This document shows positions 1-8,708 of a DNA stretch of 64,000 nt, piece after piece. The position numbers were made by a program, and so were the translations under genes. The notes beneath the pieces are model-generated. The model saw only the letters and a list, made by a program, of their open reading frames with translations. It was not told the origin of the DNA and searched no databases. This DNA comes from Paenibacillus ferrarius. Its GTDB lineage: Bacteria; Bacillota; Bacilli; Paenibacillales; NBRC-103111. The stretch covers positions 1 to 64,000 of the forward strand of contig NZ_MBTG01000003.1 in NCBI RefSeq assembly GCF_002027705.1. Direction: 5' to 3'. How positions within the stretch are numbered: position 1 is the first letter of the stretch; every line of letters starts with the position of its first letter.

Positions 1-434
1 CCCCGCAAAAGCAAGCTGAGCCCGCCCAAAAAGCCGTCTCAGCCGTCCAAAGTAGCCAAAAGCCCTCCGAGCCTGCCAAAAAGGCAGTCTCGGAAGAAAA
101 AAAAGCCCCCAACCCCGCAAAAGCAATCTTAGCCTGCCGAAAAAGCCGTCTCAGCCGCCCAAAGTAACCAAAGCCCCTCCGAGCCTGCCCAAAAAGCCGT
201 CTCGGCCGCCAAAAGTAGCCAAAAGCCCCTCCGAGCCTGCCAAATAGGCAGTCTCGGAAGAGAAAAAGCCCCCAACCCCCGCAAAAGCAAGCTGAGCCCG
301 CCAAAAAAGCCGTCTCAGCCGCCCAAAGTAGCCAAAGCCCCTCCGAGCCTGCCAAAAAGGCAGTCTCGGAAGAAAATAAGCCCCCAACCCCCGCAAAAGC
401 AAGCTGAGCCTGCCCCAAAAGAATAGGCAGGCTC
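1..434. repeat. Palindrome array, GAGCCTGCC family (array F), cut by the window edge
   Basis: Eight imperfect palindromes of the form GAGCCTGCC-A-rich loop-GGCAGNCTC. The GAG (or equivalent) of successive units falls near 18, 69, 130, 181, 233, 294, 345 and 406, giving intervals of 51, 61, 51, 52, 61, 51 and 61 bp. The linkers between stems are also conserved, with a full period near 112 bp. The last unit (about 404-434) has a near-perfect 9-bp stem. Open frames through this DNA are low-complexity artefacts. A related array lies at 26200-26622. Confidence 0.85.
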
Positions 435-463
435 AACGCTCGAATAAAGCCGATTCAGCTCAA

Positions 464-636
464 TCAATGCGATATCATTCCGAAAACTGCGCCAAACAAT
501 CTGCCTAACTTACCGCGGCTTTCTACGGGAACTGCATCGAACATAATGGTGAATGTGATCGGACAAATTCCCGAAGATTGACATGCCTGCCATCACAGTG
601 ACTAAGTAGGCGGATGTCACCCAGGCGTTGCATATG
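464..636 (-). pseudogene. Remnant of a DHA2-type MFS drug transporter
   Basis: The minus strand encodes two pieces of an EmrB/QacA-like transporter in different frames. Upstream (about 636-550) reads AWVTSAYLVTVMAGM followed by IFGNLSD, resembling the TM2 region and the motif A loop. Downstream (about 555-464), after a frame change and apparent loss of TM3, reads MFDAVPVESRGKLG then LFGAVFGMIS, resembling the central RG..GLFGAVFG motif. It stops at 464-466, about 30 bp from the palindrome array; everything after that point is missing. The family assignment is from motif memory only. No start or intact domain remains, so this is decayed DNA. Confidence 0.5.
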
Positions 637-673
637 GTTAGGTTTCCTCACTCTCAGCGAATGCGCATTCGCG

Positions 674-1390
674 CTAAATAATAGTAACATTGCTTAGGTT
701 GGCTTTAAATGCTTTTAACAAGGCGTAAGTCACCTTATCCATACGGGCACCGTCGAAAATAGCTTTTTTGACCTCTGTTTTGAAGGAGCAGCTCTGAAAT
801 GTGGCATTGCGGAAGGTGGTGCCTTTTAAACCTGAATGATGAAACGTTGTACCTGTGAACGATAGATTATCCAGACAAACGCCGCTTAAATCAGAGGAAG
901 AGAAATCAACGTGATTCAAGATACAATTGTGAAAGCTGGCTCCTTTGAGATTGGATTTGGATATTTTAGCTCCAGTCAAATTGGTTCCATCAAATTTCAC
1001 GCGGTCTAGGTTGCTGCATTTGAAGGTGGCATGGGATAGGTCTGAATTGCTGAAATCTGAATCCTGCAGGTTGCTGTAGTTAAACTTCCCGTCATGGACT
1101 TGAATATCTTTGAAATCAGATTTCTGTAAATTTTGCATAGAAAAATCGATGCCGATAATTTGCTGCAGCTTGGTCGTGCTCGCATGGATGCTTTCAATTA
1201 ATTCGGAAATTTCGCCGATGGATGAGATCGTTCGCTGAAAGGCGGCTTCTTCGTCAAACCCTTCTTTACGCAAATCCTGCAAACGTTCTTGTAAATCCCT
1301 CGAAAGCTCTTCTTTCAGCTCCTGAATCGGTTTCAAATCTTCATAATGGGCAAAAATTTCATCTAAATATACGGATAGCCGTTGATTCAT
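674..1390 (-). CDS. HAAS-domain protein with pentapeptide repeats
   Basis: 238 aa. Residues 1-70 form a charged helical region (ELKEELSRDLQERLQDLRKEG) like the HAAS/DUF1700 segment that accompanies PadR regulators. From about residue 80 to 215 the protein is a run of A/S-(D/N)-L/F-xx pentapeptide repeats, e.g. NLQDSDFSNSDLSHATF, expected to fold as a right-handed quadrilateral beta helix. No signal peptide or membrane segment is seen, whereas most HAAS proteins end in membrane helices. It starts 18 bp after the PadR stop with an AAAGGCGG ribosome site, so the two form an operon. Function is unknown; a scaffold or decoy role is only inference. Confidence 0.8.
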   Translation of the reverse strand: MNQRLSVYLDEIFAHYEDLKPIQELKEELSRDLQERLQDLRKEGFDEEAAFQRTISSIGEISELIESIHASTTKLQQIIGIDFSMQNLQKSDFKDIQVHDGKFNYSNLQDSDFSNSDLSHATFKCSNLDRVKFDGTNLTGAKISKSNLKGASFHNCILNHVDFSSSDLSGVCLDNLSFTGTTFHHSGLKGTTFRNATFQSCSFKTEVKKAIFDGARMDKVTYALLKAFKANLSNVTII

Positions 1391-1408
1391 ATACGAATAC
1401 CGCCTTTC

Positions 1409-1738
1409 TTATAGTAGTAAATCGAGAATTGTTTTCGCGTGTTCCCAATTTCGCTTGTTGGTTAAATAAGTCTCTTTGCCTTTGTCGGTAATCTGATAGT
1501 ACTTCCTTCGACCGCCTTGCGTTTCATCCCCCCAATAGGAGAAGATGCTTTCTTCCTGCTCTAAACGCTTTAGACTGGAGTACATGGTAGCTTCCTTCAA
1601 TTCATACTCTCCACCGGAACTCACCTGCACGAGCTTGGATATTTCGTAGCCATATTTATCGCCTGATTGTAAAAGTTTAAGGATGATGCTATCTGTATGT
1701 CCCCGAATGAGATCGGATGTTATTTTCAAGTCGACAAT
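1409..1738 (-). CDS. PadR family transcriptional regulator, probable ATT start
   Basis: About 109 aa from the proposed start, the usual size of a compact PadR protein. The winged helix covers LIRGHTDSIILKLLQSGDKYGYEI and KEATMYSSLKRLEQEESI, followed by the wing GGRRKYYQITDKG. The nearest in-frame ATG (1768) lies upstream of the AGGAGGTGA ribosome site. Downstream of that site the first in-frame candidates are ATT (1738-1736, 8 nt after GGAGG) and TTG (1729, 17 nt away). ATT gives IVDLKITSDLIRG, matching the family's usual M-x-LKxxxDLIRG start. It probably autoregulates and controls the HAAS-pentapeptide gene downstream. Confidence 0.8.
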   Translation of the reverse strand: MVDLKITSDLIRGHTDSIILKLLQSGDKYGYEISKLVQVSSGGEYELKEATMYSSLKRLEQEESIFSYWGDETQGGRRKYYQITDKGKETYLTNKRNWEHAKTILDLLL

Positions 1739-1883
1739 AACCCTCACCTCCTGATTTACACTATACAACGATATACTATGTCTGTCAAAGTAATTATGAC
1801 GTGGTTACACATTTGTTATTTGACCGGAAACACAGACGATGATAAGTTAAGGTTAAAATTGCAATTGCTTGGAAAGGTGGAAA

Positions 1884-2771
1884 ATGATCGTGGCATTCAT
1901 TCCCTCAGAAACGGTAATAGGTTTAGTAGGCACAGGTGTTATGGGCAAAAGCATGGCTGGTCATTTCATTCAGGCTGGTTATGAAGTACATATCTATACG
2001 CGCACGAAATCCAAAGCACAGGAATTAATCGAACAAGGGGCGCATTGGGAAGCATCTCCTGGAGAATTGGCTGGCAAATGTCAGGTTATTTTCACAATGG
2101 TAGGGTTCCCAACTGACGTTGAAGAGATTTATTTGGGCGCGAATGGCATTCTTGCCAATGCGCAGCCAGGAAGTTATCTCGTTGATATGACAACATCAAG
2201 CCCGATATTGGCCAAACGTATTTACGAGGAAGCGTTGACACGGCAAATGTATGCCTTGGATGCTCCTGTTTCCGGCGGGGATATCGGTGCAAAGGAAGCG
2301 CGTTTATCCATTATGGTTGGCGGCGCGCGTGATGTATTTGATGAGGTACTGCCGCTTTTGGAGAAGCTTGGCACCAACATTGTGTACCAAGGCGCAGCAG
2401 GCTCAGGTCAGCACACCAAGATGTGCAACCAAATTGCTATCGCAAGCAATATGATGGGCGTTGTTGAGGCGCTTGTTTATGCTCAGAAAGCAGGGCTGGA
2501 CCCGACGACTGTACTCAAAAGTATTGAAACCGGCGCGGCAGGCAGCTGGTCGTTAAGCAATTTGGCGCCGCGCATGATCGCTGGCAACTTTGCGCCGGGC
2601 TTTTATGTGAAGCATTTTATCAAAGACATGAAAATTGCGCTCGAATCAGCGGAAGAAATGAAGCTGGAGCTTCCTGGATTGACCCTTGCCAAATCACTCT
2701 ATGAACAGTTAGCCGCGAGTGGTGAAGAAGATAGCGGTACCCAAGCTTTATTCAAACTCATCAATAAATAA
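1884..2771 (+). CDS. 2-hydroxy-3-oxopropionate (tartronate semialdehyde) reductase / 3-hydroxyisobutyrate dehydrogenase family
   Basis: 295 aa from ATG 1884, just after GGAAAGGTGG; an upstream in-frame TTG (1869) precedes this site and is less likely. The N-terminal Rossmann motif is GLVGTGVMGKSMAGH, then the substrate loop DAPVSGGDIGA, the catalytic Lys region GSGQHTKMCNQ and a helical C-terminal dimerisation domain. Members reduce tartronate semialdehyde to glycerate or oxidise 3-hydroxyisobutyrate with NAD(P). The glycerate kinase gene starts 22 bp downstream, so the tartronate semialdehyde to glycerate reaction fits best. Confidence 0.88.
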   Translation: MIVAFIPSETVIGLVGTGVMGKSMAGHFIQAGYEVHIYTRTKSKAQELIEQGAHWEASPGELAGKCQVIFTMVGFPTDVEEIYLGANGILANAQPGSYLVDMTTSSPILAKRIYEEALTRQMYALDAPVSGGDIGAKEARLSIMVGGARDVFDEVLPLLEKLGTNIVYQGAAGSGQHTKMCNQIAIASNMMGVVEALVYAQKAGLDPTTVLKSIETGAAGSWSLSNLAPRMIAGNFAPGFYVKHFIKDMKIALESAEEMKLELPGLTLAKSLYEQLAASGEEDSGTQALFKLINK

Positions 2772-2793
2772 GCCTGGCGGAAGGACGATGCTT

Positions 2794-3960
2794 ATGAAGG
2801 TTGTAATTGCACCGGATTCGTTCAAAGGAAGTCTAAGCGCGAAGGACGCGGCCGCTGCCATCGAAAAAGGCATCCTGCTAGCTGCGCCAGAAACCGAAAC
2901 CGTACTCATTCCGATCGCAGATGGCGGGGAAGGTACGGTAGACAGTCTCACTGGTGCTACGCATGGAACCATCCACCAAGTAACTGTGCGCGGGCCGCTA
3001 GGTGAAGAAGTGACGGCAGAATACGGCGTGCTCGGCGACAATGTGACTTGCGTCATCGAAATGGCTTCTGCTTCGGGGCTCTATCTGATTGCGCCGGCGT
3101 CCAGAAATCCGCTGCTTACGACGACCTACGGCACTGGGCAGCTAATCAAGCATGCGCTGGATAACGGCTACCGCGAATTTATTCTCGCACTTGGCGGCAG
3201 CGCTACGAATGATGGCGGCAGCGGCATGCTGCAAGCGCTAGGGCTGCAGCTGCTGGATGAAGCCGGGCATGCCGTAGGGGATGGCGGACAAGCTCTTGCG
3301 CGTGTTCGAAGCATCGACAGCGCGCAATTTGATGCGCGCATCCAAGCGTCGCGCTTCACGATTGCTTCAGACGTGACGAACCCGTTGATCGGCCCGCAAG
3401 GGGCGTCTGCGGTGTTCGGCCCGCAGAAAGGGGCAACGCCAGCTATGGTAGAAGAGCTGGATCAGGCACTTCATCACTGGGCGGACCTTATTGAGACGCA
3501 TACAGGGATTGCCATTCATCATGCTCCTAGTGCGGGGGCGGCAGGTGGGCTTGGTGGCGCTTTTCAAGCATTTTTTCCTAGCGTCGTGAGGCCAGGCATT
3601 GAAATCGTTATGGAAAAGACGAATTTCCATGCACATCTTCAAGGGGCCAACCTCGTCATTACGGGGGAAGGACGAACAGATGCCCAGACCGCCTCGGGCA
3701 AAGCGCCTATGGGCATTGCCCAAGCCGCTCAACGGCGGGGTGTCCCGGTTTTTATTATGTCAGGCTCCGTTGGAGATGGCATAGAGTCTCTTTACGCGCA
3801 CGGCGTGACGAGCATCCACAGTATTATGGATGGACCGATGCCGCTGGACGATGCGATGCGCCGAACCGAACCATTGCTAGTGCGGAAAGCTGAGCAAGTT
3901 TTGCGGACTTATTTGGCAGGCGTGCGGGGTGGCGGGGGAGTGACTGGTGAGTGGGAGTAG
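2794..3960 (+). CDS. Glycerate kinase (GlxK/GarK family)
   Basis: 388 aa. The start MKVVIAPDSFKGSLSAKDAA is diagnostic of type I glycerate 2-kinases; ATG 2794 is preferred over ATG 2788 because of spacing to GGAAGG. Other family motifs are PIADGGEGTVDSL, LALGGSATNDGGSGML and NLVITGEGRTDAQTASGKAP. It phosphorylates glycerate to 2-phosphoglycerate, using the product of the preceding reductase. The C-terminus is odd: after RTYLAG it ends in a glycine-rich GGGG-VTGEWE tail, and its TAG stop sits at the first unit of a heptanucleotide minisatellite, so repeat slippage may have altered the last residues. Confidence 0.92.
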   Translation: MKVVIAPDSFKGSLSAKDAAAAIEKGILLAAPETETVLIPIADGGEGTVDSLTGATHGTIHQVTVRGPLGEEVTAEYGVLGDNVTCVIEMASASGLYLIAPASRNPLLTTTYGTGQLIKHALDNGYREFILALGGSATNDGGSGMLQALGLQLLDEAGHAVGDGGQALARVRSIDSAQFDARIQASRFTIASDVTNPLIGPQGASAVFGPQKGATPAMVEELDQALHHWADLIETHTGIAIHHAPSAGAAGGLGGAFQAFFPSVVRPGIEIVMEKTNFHAHLQGANLVITGEGRTDAQTASGKAPMGIAQAAQRRGVPVFIMSGSVGDGIESLYAHGVTSIHSIMDGPMPLDDAMRRTEPLLVRKAEQVLRTYLAGVRGGGGVTGEWE

Positions 3961-4112
3961 TGAGCAGTGAGTAGTGAGTAGTGAGTAGTGAGTAGTGAGT
4001 AGTGAGCAGTGAGTAGTGAGCAGTGAGCAGTGAGTAGTGAGTAGTGAGTAGTGAGTAGTGAGTAGTGAGTAGTGAGTAGTGAGTAGTGAGTAGTAAGTAG
4101 TAAGTAGTAAGT
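3951..4112. repeat. Heptanucleotide minisatellite (TGAGTAG)n
   Basis: About 21 head-to-tail copies of TGAGTAG, with variants TGAGCAG (scattered) and TAAGTAG (last three copies). It begins at the stop codon of the glycerate kinase gene. Every forward copy contains stop codons, so slippage would end the upstream reading frame in any phase. The reverse-strand open frames are repeat artefacts (LLTTHYS). No gene lies between here and the palindrome array at 4283. Confidence 0.95.
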
Positions 4113-4282
4113 GAGAGTAGAGACTGGTGAGTATACGCAGGTATGTAAATAAGATAAGGAAGTCAGAAGGTGGCAAGGTAGGCGAGTGAACAAGTGTTAG
4201 CTGGGTATTCCCACAAACGGAATAGCGAGTTTCTTTGAAAACACGGATATCTACCTAGTAAGATGCCTTATTTTTTTGCAAA

Positions 4283-4466
4283 CCTGCAATTATGCATCTT
4301 TTTTCGCTTGGATTTTCCAAAATCATTGAATTCCTGCGATTGTGCAGGCTTTTTAGCCCTTTTCTGGATTTTTGGTCTGAAAAGCTGTCAAAGCCTGCAT
4401 AATCGCAGGTTTTTTCCATTTTTCGCTTGATTTAGCTGAAGATTCCTGCATTATTGCAGGCTTTTT
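4283..4466. repeat. Palindrome array, GCCTGC family (array A)
   Basis: Four stem-loops whose left arms (CCTGC) start at 4283, 4333, 4394 and 4445, giving intervals of 50, 61 and 51 bp. Units 2-4 are good CCTGC-N6-GCAGG palindromes followed by T-runs, so they may act as terminators; unit 1 has the degenerate right arm GCATC. Linkers resemble those of arrays C and E (e.g. AAAGCTGTCAAAGCCTGC here, AAAGCTTATAAAGCCTGC in C). It lies between glycerate kinase and catalase. Confidence 0.9.
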
Positions 4467-4673
4467 CAGGTTTGGGGTGTACGGCTTACCCGCTCAGAAC
4501 CAGAAATAGTAACCTTAACAAGTCATTTCTGTTTACAACCAAATCATCATAATGAGACAGGTCCTCGAATACATATGAAATAAGGTCATACAGGTTGTCA
4601 GCGTTGTAGTCCGAGAAGCGATGAGAGCGCTTATATCGGAAATCCTTGATTACATAGAAGAGGTGAGTCCATT

Positions 4674-6125
4674 ATGAGTACTGAAAAGAGCAAGCTTACG
4701 ACCAGTTGGGGAGCTCCTGTTGGAGATAACCAGAATTCGATGACTGCGGGGTCGCGGGGTCCGACATTAATTCAGGACGTGCATCTTCTGGAGAAACTGG
4801 CTCATTTCAACCGTGAGCGAGTGCCGGAGCGGGTTGTTCATGCGAAGGGAGCCGGTGCACACGGGTATTTCGAGGTAACGCAGGATTTGACGAAGTATAC
4901 GAAAGCAAGCTTATTTGCGGAAGTAGGTAAGCGGACGCCGTTGTTTGTTCGCTTTTCGACGGTGGCCGGTGAGAATGGATCATCAGATACGGTAAGGGAC
5001 CCGCGCGGCTTTGCGGTGAAGTTTTATACGGATGAAGGCAATTATGACTTGGTTGGGAATAATACGCCCGTTTTTTTCATTCGCGATGCGATTAAGTTTC
5101 CGGATTTCATTCACACCCAGAAGCGCCATCCACAGACGCACTTGAAAAATCCGAACGCGGTGTGGGATTTCTGGTCGTTGTCTCCGGAATCTTTGCATCA
5201 AGTGACGATTCTGATGTCGGATCGTGGGATTCCTGCGACGCTGCGGCATATGCATGGCTTCGGCAGCCATACGTTTAAATGGGTGAACGCGGAAGGTCAG
5301 GCCGTGTGGGTGAAGTACCATTTTAAAACGGAGCAAGGGGTTCAGAACTTAGCACCGGATGTTGCCGCCAAGCTTGCAGCGGATAATCCGGATTACCATA
5401 CGGAAGATTTGTTTAACGCCATTGATAAAGGGGAATTCCCCGTGTGGAAGCTATGCGTGCAGATTATGCCTTTGGAGGATGCCGATACGTATCGCTTTGA
5501 TCCGTTTGATGTGACCAAAGTTTGGTCGCAGAAAGATTATCCCCTTATAGAATTAGGGCGAATGGTGTTGGATCGCAATCCTGAAAACTATTTTGCGGAG
5601 GTCGAGCAGGCTACTTTTTCGCCGGGCACCTTCGTTCCAGGGATTGAGGCTTCGCCGGATAAAATGCTGCAGGGCCGGCTGTTCGCGTATGGAGATGCGC
5701 ATCGCTACCGGGTAGGAGCGAATCATCAAGCGCTGCCGATCAACCGTCCGCATAGTGAAGTGAATACGTACCAACGGGACGGTCAAATGCGCTCGGATGA
5801 TAATGGTGGAGGCTCTGTTTATTATGAGCCCAATAGCTTGGGCGGTGCTGCGGAAACGTCAGCTTACAAAACGGCGCCTTACGAAGTCTCCGGTGCAGCG
5901 GATAGTGTCGCTTATGATCATCACGATCATTACACACAAGCAGGTGACTTATACAGACTACTCAGCGACGAGGAACGTATCCGTCTTGTCCAAACCATTG
6001 TAGGAGCCATGCAGCCGGTTGAAAGTGATGCGATTAAAAGCAGACAGATTGGGCACTTCTACAAAGCTGATCCCGAATACGGCATTCGTGTCGCAGAGGG
6101 ACTTGGATTGCCGATTCCAGAGTAA
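4674..6125 (+). CDS. katA: Monofunctional haem catalase
   Basis: 483 aa, typical of small-subunit clade 3 catalases. The distal His is H56 in [16 protein letters not shown], the distal Asn is N129 in [15 protein letters not shown], and the proximal haem-ligand Tyr is Y339 in [14 protein letters not shown]. The last motif is usually Y-PDTHRHR, so GDA is a small variation. It decomposes hydrogen peroxide in the cytoplasm. The start ATG follows GAGGTGAG at good spacing. A monocistronic unit: array A lies upstream and a hairpin terminator follows the stop. Confidence 0.96.
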   Translation: MSTEKSKLTTSWGAPVGDNQNSMTAGSRGPTLIQDVHLLEKLAHFNRERVPERVVHAKGAGAHGYFEVTQDLTKYTKASLFAEVGKRTPLFVRFSTVAGENGSSDTVRDPRGFAVKFYTDEGNYDLVGNNTPVFFIRDAIKFPDFIHTQKRHPQTHLKNPNAVWDFWSLSPESLHQVTILMSDRGIPATLRHMHGFGSHTFKWVNAEGQAVWVKYHFKTEQGVQNLAPDVAAKLAADNPDYHTEDLFNAIDKGEFPVWKLCVQIMPLEDADTYRFDPFDVTKVWSQKDYPLIELGRMVLDRNPENYFAEVEQATFSPGTFVPGIEASPDKMLQGRLFAYGDAHRYRVGANHQALPINRPHSEVNTYQRDGQMRSDDNGGGSVYYEPNSLGGAAETSAYKTAPYEVSGAADSVAYDHHDHYTQAGDLYRLLSDEERIRLVQTIVGAMQPVESDAIKSRQIGHFYKADPEYGIRVAEGLGLPIPE

Positions 6126-6136
6126 ATCATAACGTT

Positions 6137-6180
6137 AGAGGCAGCTTCCTTGGTGAGATAAAGGAGAGCTGCCTCTTTAT
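6137..6180 (+). terminator. Rho-independent terminator after catalase
   Basis: AGAGGCAGCT (6137-6146) pairs with AGCTGCCTCT (6167-6176) and is followed by TTTAT. The stem is perfect over 10 bp. Confidence 0.85.
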
Positions 6181-6227
6181 GCGGCATATGCTGTAAGAGC
6201 AGGGCAATTTGTTGAAAGAGGTGATCA

Positions 6228-6722
6228 ATGGTGGGGACTCGTTTATTGTCGGAGCAGTTTGTGAGGAATCGTTTTCCACAGCTGAATTATATTCGAATTC
6301 ATACTGCCTCCAAGCACAAAGCAACCATTTATGCGTGGAATGAAAACTTGCAGCTGCCGGAAAAAGACGCACAGAACTTGCAGCTTTATGCAAACGATTA
6401 CTTATATCCTTACGCCTGTTATCAAGTAAAAGCTTATCATCAAGTCGTTGACGATCAGGTGCCGCTTATTCCAGAAGTGCCGGAAGCTATTATTCAGGCC
6501 GCAAAACGAAGAGATTTGAACCAATTTGGCATCTTGGAAGCGATGAATCGGCTATTCCCGAATGGTCGCATGTCCTTTGCGAAATACGATGCAGCAGAAG
6601 GGTTGATTTATTTTGATTTCCATGCCATTCGTCTTGTTTCGGAACGTGACAAAGAAAGGATGTATCATTGTTTGAATGAATTGATTCCATTAGGATCGTA
6701 TTGTGAAATTACATGTCATTGA
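6228..6722 (+). CDS. Hypothetical protein, 164 aa
   Basis: Soluble protein with no signal peptide or membrane segment. It starts at ATG 6228 after AAAGAGGTGATCA. The N-terminal half is rich in aromatic residues (YLYPYACYQVKAYHQ) and the C-terminal half contains RMSFAKYDAAEGLIYFDFHA. I do not recognise the family. It stands alone between the catalase terminator and a small convergent gene. Confidence 0.7.
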   Translation: MVGTRLLSEQFVRNRFPQLNYIRIHTASKHKATIYAWNENLQLPEKDAQNLQLYANDYLYPYACYQVKAYHQVVDDQVPLIPEVPEAIIQAAKRRDLNQFGILEAMNRLFPNGRMSFAKYDAAEGLIYFDFHAIRLVSERDKERMYHCLNELIPLGSYCEITCH

Positions 6723-6758
6723 GAATTAGGATGATGGCCTAATAAGCCAACGCTAGGA

Positions 6759-6956
6759 CTAGTCGATCCGAAACTCGCTTTCATCCCGCAGATAGTTGGT
6801 TTCACCAATTTGAACATAAAAGGGGGTATACTTCGCCACTATGCCAGCAGCAACGAAAACAGGGATATCATCCGCTGTTCGTTGGATGACGGTAACAATC
6901 ACTTGGGAAAGGGCCGCCGCGAACAATTGCATGTCCGTCGATAAACTATGTTTCAA
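6759..6956 (-). CDS. Small hypothetical protein, about 65 aa
   Basis: The frame extends upstream to ATG 7025, but a GGAGGTGAG ribosome site (about 6963-6971) lies inside that extension, and TTG 6956 follows it by 11 nt, giving MKHSLSTDMQLFAAALSQ. The product has one moderately hydrophobic stretch (IPVFVAAGIVAKYTPFYV) and an acidic end. Family not recognised. The DMT transporter gene diverges from it. Confidence 0.55.
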   Translation of the reverse strand: MKHSLSTDMQLFAAALSQVIVTVIQRTADDIPVFVAAGIVAKYTPFYVQIGETNYLRDESEFRID

Positions 6957-7100
6957 TGTTGAACTCACCTCCGGCCATCGCACAACTACTAAGCAATAGT
7001 AATAGATAGGAAATGCAAGTGTCAATGAACTTTTGCAATCATCCTATGTTATGATGAATGAACGAATCCGAACATGTCTATTAAAGGAGTTCTAACCTAC

Positions 7101-8012
7101 ATGCTAAGACGTTCCCCTTATCTCTTGCTTATCCTTGCCACATGCATATGGGGAGGCAATTTTGTCGCGGGCAAAGCACTTGTTCTGCATATTCCGCCAA
7201 TTACATTAGCGACTTTGCGTTGGAGTCTTGCTTTTCTTTGCTTGCTGCCTTTCTTTGGCAAGCAGGTGTGGCAGCTGCGAGCGGAGTTTCTGCGGAATTG
7301 GCCGATGATCCTCTTCTTATCGGCAACAGGTGTTGCCGGGTTTAACACGTTAACCTATGAAGCTGTCCAATTTACCGGCTCGATCAATGCTTCCTTGATG
7401 AATTCAGCGACACCTATCATTGTCGTTGTGCTGACATGGCTAGTTATGAGAGAGCGTTTTGCTTGGGCAGCTTTGCCAGGCATTCTAATCTCGATGGCTG
7501 GTGTAAGCTGGATCATTAGCCGTGGAAGCTTGTCAGCGCTGCTGCATTTGTCTTTTAATAAAGGTGATTTGCTGATGATCGGGGCTGTAATCTGTTGGGC
7601 GCTATATTCAGTTGGAATGAAAAAGATGGCCGGACGGTTTCCATCCAGTCCTTTTCTTCTGATCCAAGTTGCGGCCGCGCTTGTGTTGTTAGTTCCGCTT
7701 TCAATGGTGGAATGGGGAATAAAGGCCCCACAGGTTGACTGGAATCTCTCGCTGACAGCAGGACTCATTTATATCGGATTATTCGCGTCAATCGTTTCTT
7801 TTCTGAGCTGGAATCGGGCCATTGAGCTTGTTGGACCTCAGCGCTGTGCGGGTTTTCTCAACTTAATACCTCTGTTCAGCGCTATTTTCGCAACATTCTT
7901 TACAGGTGAATCGCTGCAATTATATCATCTGCTAGGGGCGGTTTGGATCGTAGTTGGGGTTTACTTGACGAACTTGGCGATGAAGAAACGGCTTGTTGCT
8001 GGGTTGAAATAA
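7101..8012 (+). CDS. EamA/DMT-superfamily transporter
   Basis: 303 aa from ATG 7101 (MLRRSPYLLLILATCIWGGN), preceded by AAAGGAG; ATG 7074 lacks a ribosome site. About ten hydrophobic segments in two EamA repeats, with the typical first-helix motif ATCIWGGNFVAGK and the second-repeat motif ICWALYSVGMKK. Such proteins export metabolites or drugs; the substrate cannot be read from sequence. Monocistronic, with a bidirectional terminator shared with the next, convergent gene. Confidence 0.88.
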   Translation: MLRRSPYLLLILATCIWGGNFVAGKALVLHIPPITLATLRWSLAFLCLLPFFGKQVWQLRAEFLRNWPMILFLSATGVAGFNTLTYEAVQFTGSINASLMNSATPIIVVVLTWLVMRERFAWAALPGILISMAGVSWIISRGSLSALLHLSFNKGDLLMIGAVICWALYSVGMKKMAGRFPSSPFLLIQVAAALVLLVPLSMVEWGIKAPQVDWNLSLTAGLIYIGLFASIVSFLSWNRAIELVGPQRCAGFLNLIPLFSAIFATFFTGESLQLYHLLGAVWIVVGVYLTNLAMKKRLVAGLK

Positions 8013-8055
8013 TTCCAAGGGATTCAGTTGGATTGGTGATGCTTCTCTTATCGGT

Positions 8056-8097
8056 AAAAAGGCGCGATCTACTCACAGGTAGAAAGCGCCTTTTTGG
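8056..8097. terminator. Bidirectional terminator between convergent genes
   Basis: AAAAAGGCGC (8056-8065) and GCGCCTTTTT (8086-8095) form a stem with an A-run on one side and a T-run on the other, serving both the transporter and the minus-strand gene ending at 8099. Confidence 0.85.
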
Positions 8098-8098
8098 G

Positions 8099-8464
8099 TT
8101 AGTCTATTTTTTCCAAATGAGCATGATTACGGCGGAGAAGATCAACAGCCCCCAAATAATCAGCTTCGCGGACTTTGGCAGAAAGCACATAATGGAGCGT
8201 ATCTTGATCCTCTTCTAAATATTCCTCAGATGCCAGAGTGCCTACGGTTGGCATAACACCGACGGTTCCAATGCCCGTATGACCACTGGCATCGGCACCA
8301 GTACCAACGCCGTCTACCAATGGGAGCAGAACTCGACCGCTGCCATTGAAACCTTCCGGCAATCGGCCAACCTCTAGAATTTCTGGATTATACTTAAGCA
8401 GCAGTACCTTGGCATCTTCAGCTTGGCTCTCTGTATGGAAATAAGCTTGAATCATTCGGTTCAT
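8099..8464 (-). CDS. Hypothetical protein with glycine-rich centre, 121 aa
   Basis: Two in-frame ATGs follow AAAGGAGTGA; the second (8464, MNRMIQAYFHTESQAEDAKV) has the better spacing. The N-terminal part looks like a ferredoxin-like beta-alpha-beta unit as in general-stress 17M-type proteins (QAYFHTESQAEDAKVLLLKY). The centre is glycine-rich and the C-terminal part (YVLSAKVREADYLGAVDLLRRN) resembles a second such half. Family not firmly recognised; role unknown. Monocistronic. Confidence 0.7.
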   Translation of the reverse strand: MNRMIQAYFHTESQAEDAKVLLLKYNPEILEVGRLPEGFNGSGRVLLPLVDGVGTGADASGHTGIGTVGVMPTVGTLASEEYLEEDQDTLHYVLSAKVREADYLGAVDLLRRNHAHLEKID

Positions 8465-8708
8465 GATCATTCACTCCTTTGAATGAGTTAGGGGGTTGTT
8501 CATAGGGATACTTACCCCAATTGTGAACTTTCAACCACCTTTGAACCAAAATAAATTAAACTTACAGTATTAATCGGGATGATAGGAATTGAATTAGGCG
8601 TTAATCCTGCATTATAAGCTTTAATTAAAAAGGGGATTAAATTATTTGATTGGACAATTCGCTGACTTTAGTTCAAAATAGAATTAAGTGCAGGGGAGGT
8701 CAACCAAC

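Noticed and set aside
151..402. Minus-strand ORF through array F, and similar ORFs at 26093-26670
   Set aside because: Low-complexity translation of the palindrome repeats with no ribosome site; the repeat period is not a multiple of three.
3877..4193. Two minus-strand ORFs with LLTTHYS repeats
   Set aside because: Translations of the heptanucleotide minisatellite in two frames.
4500..4673. PerR box before the catalase
   Set aside because: Only a weak AATCATCATAATGA match; too degenerate to call.
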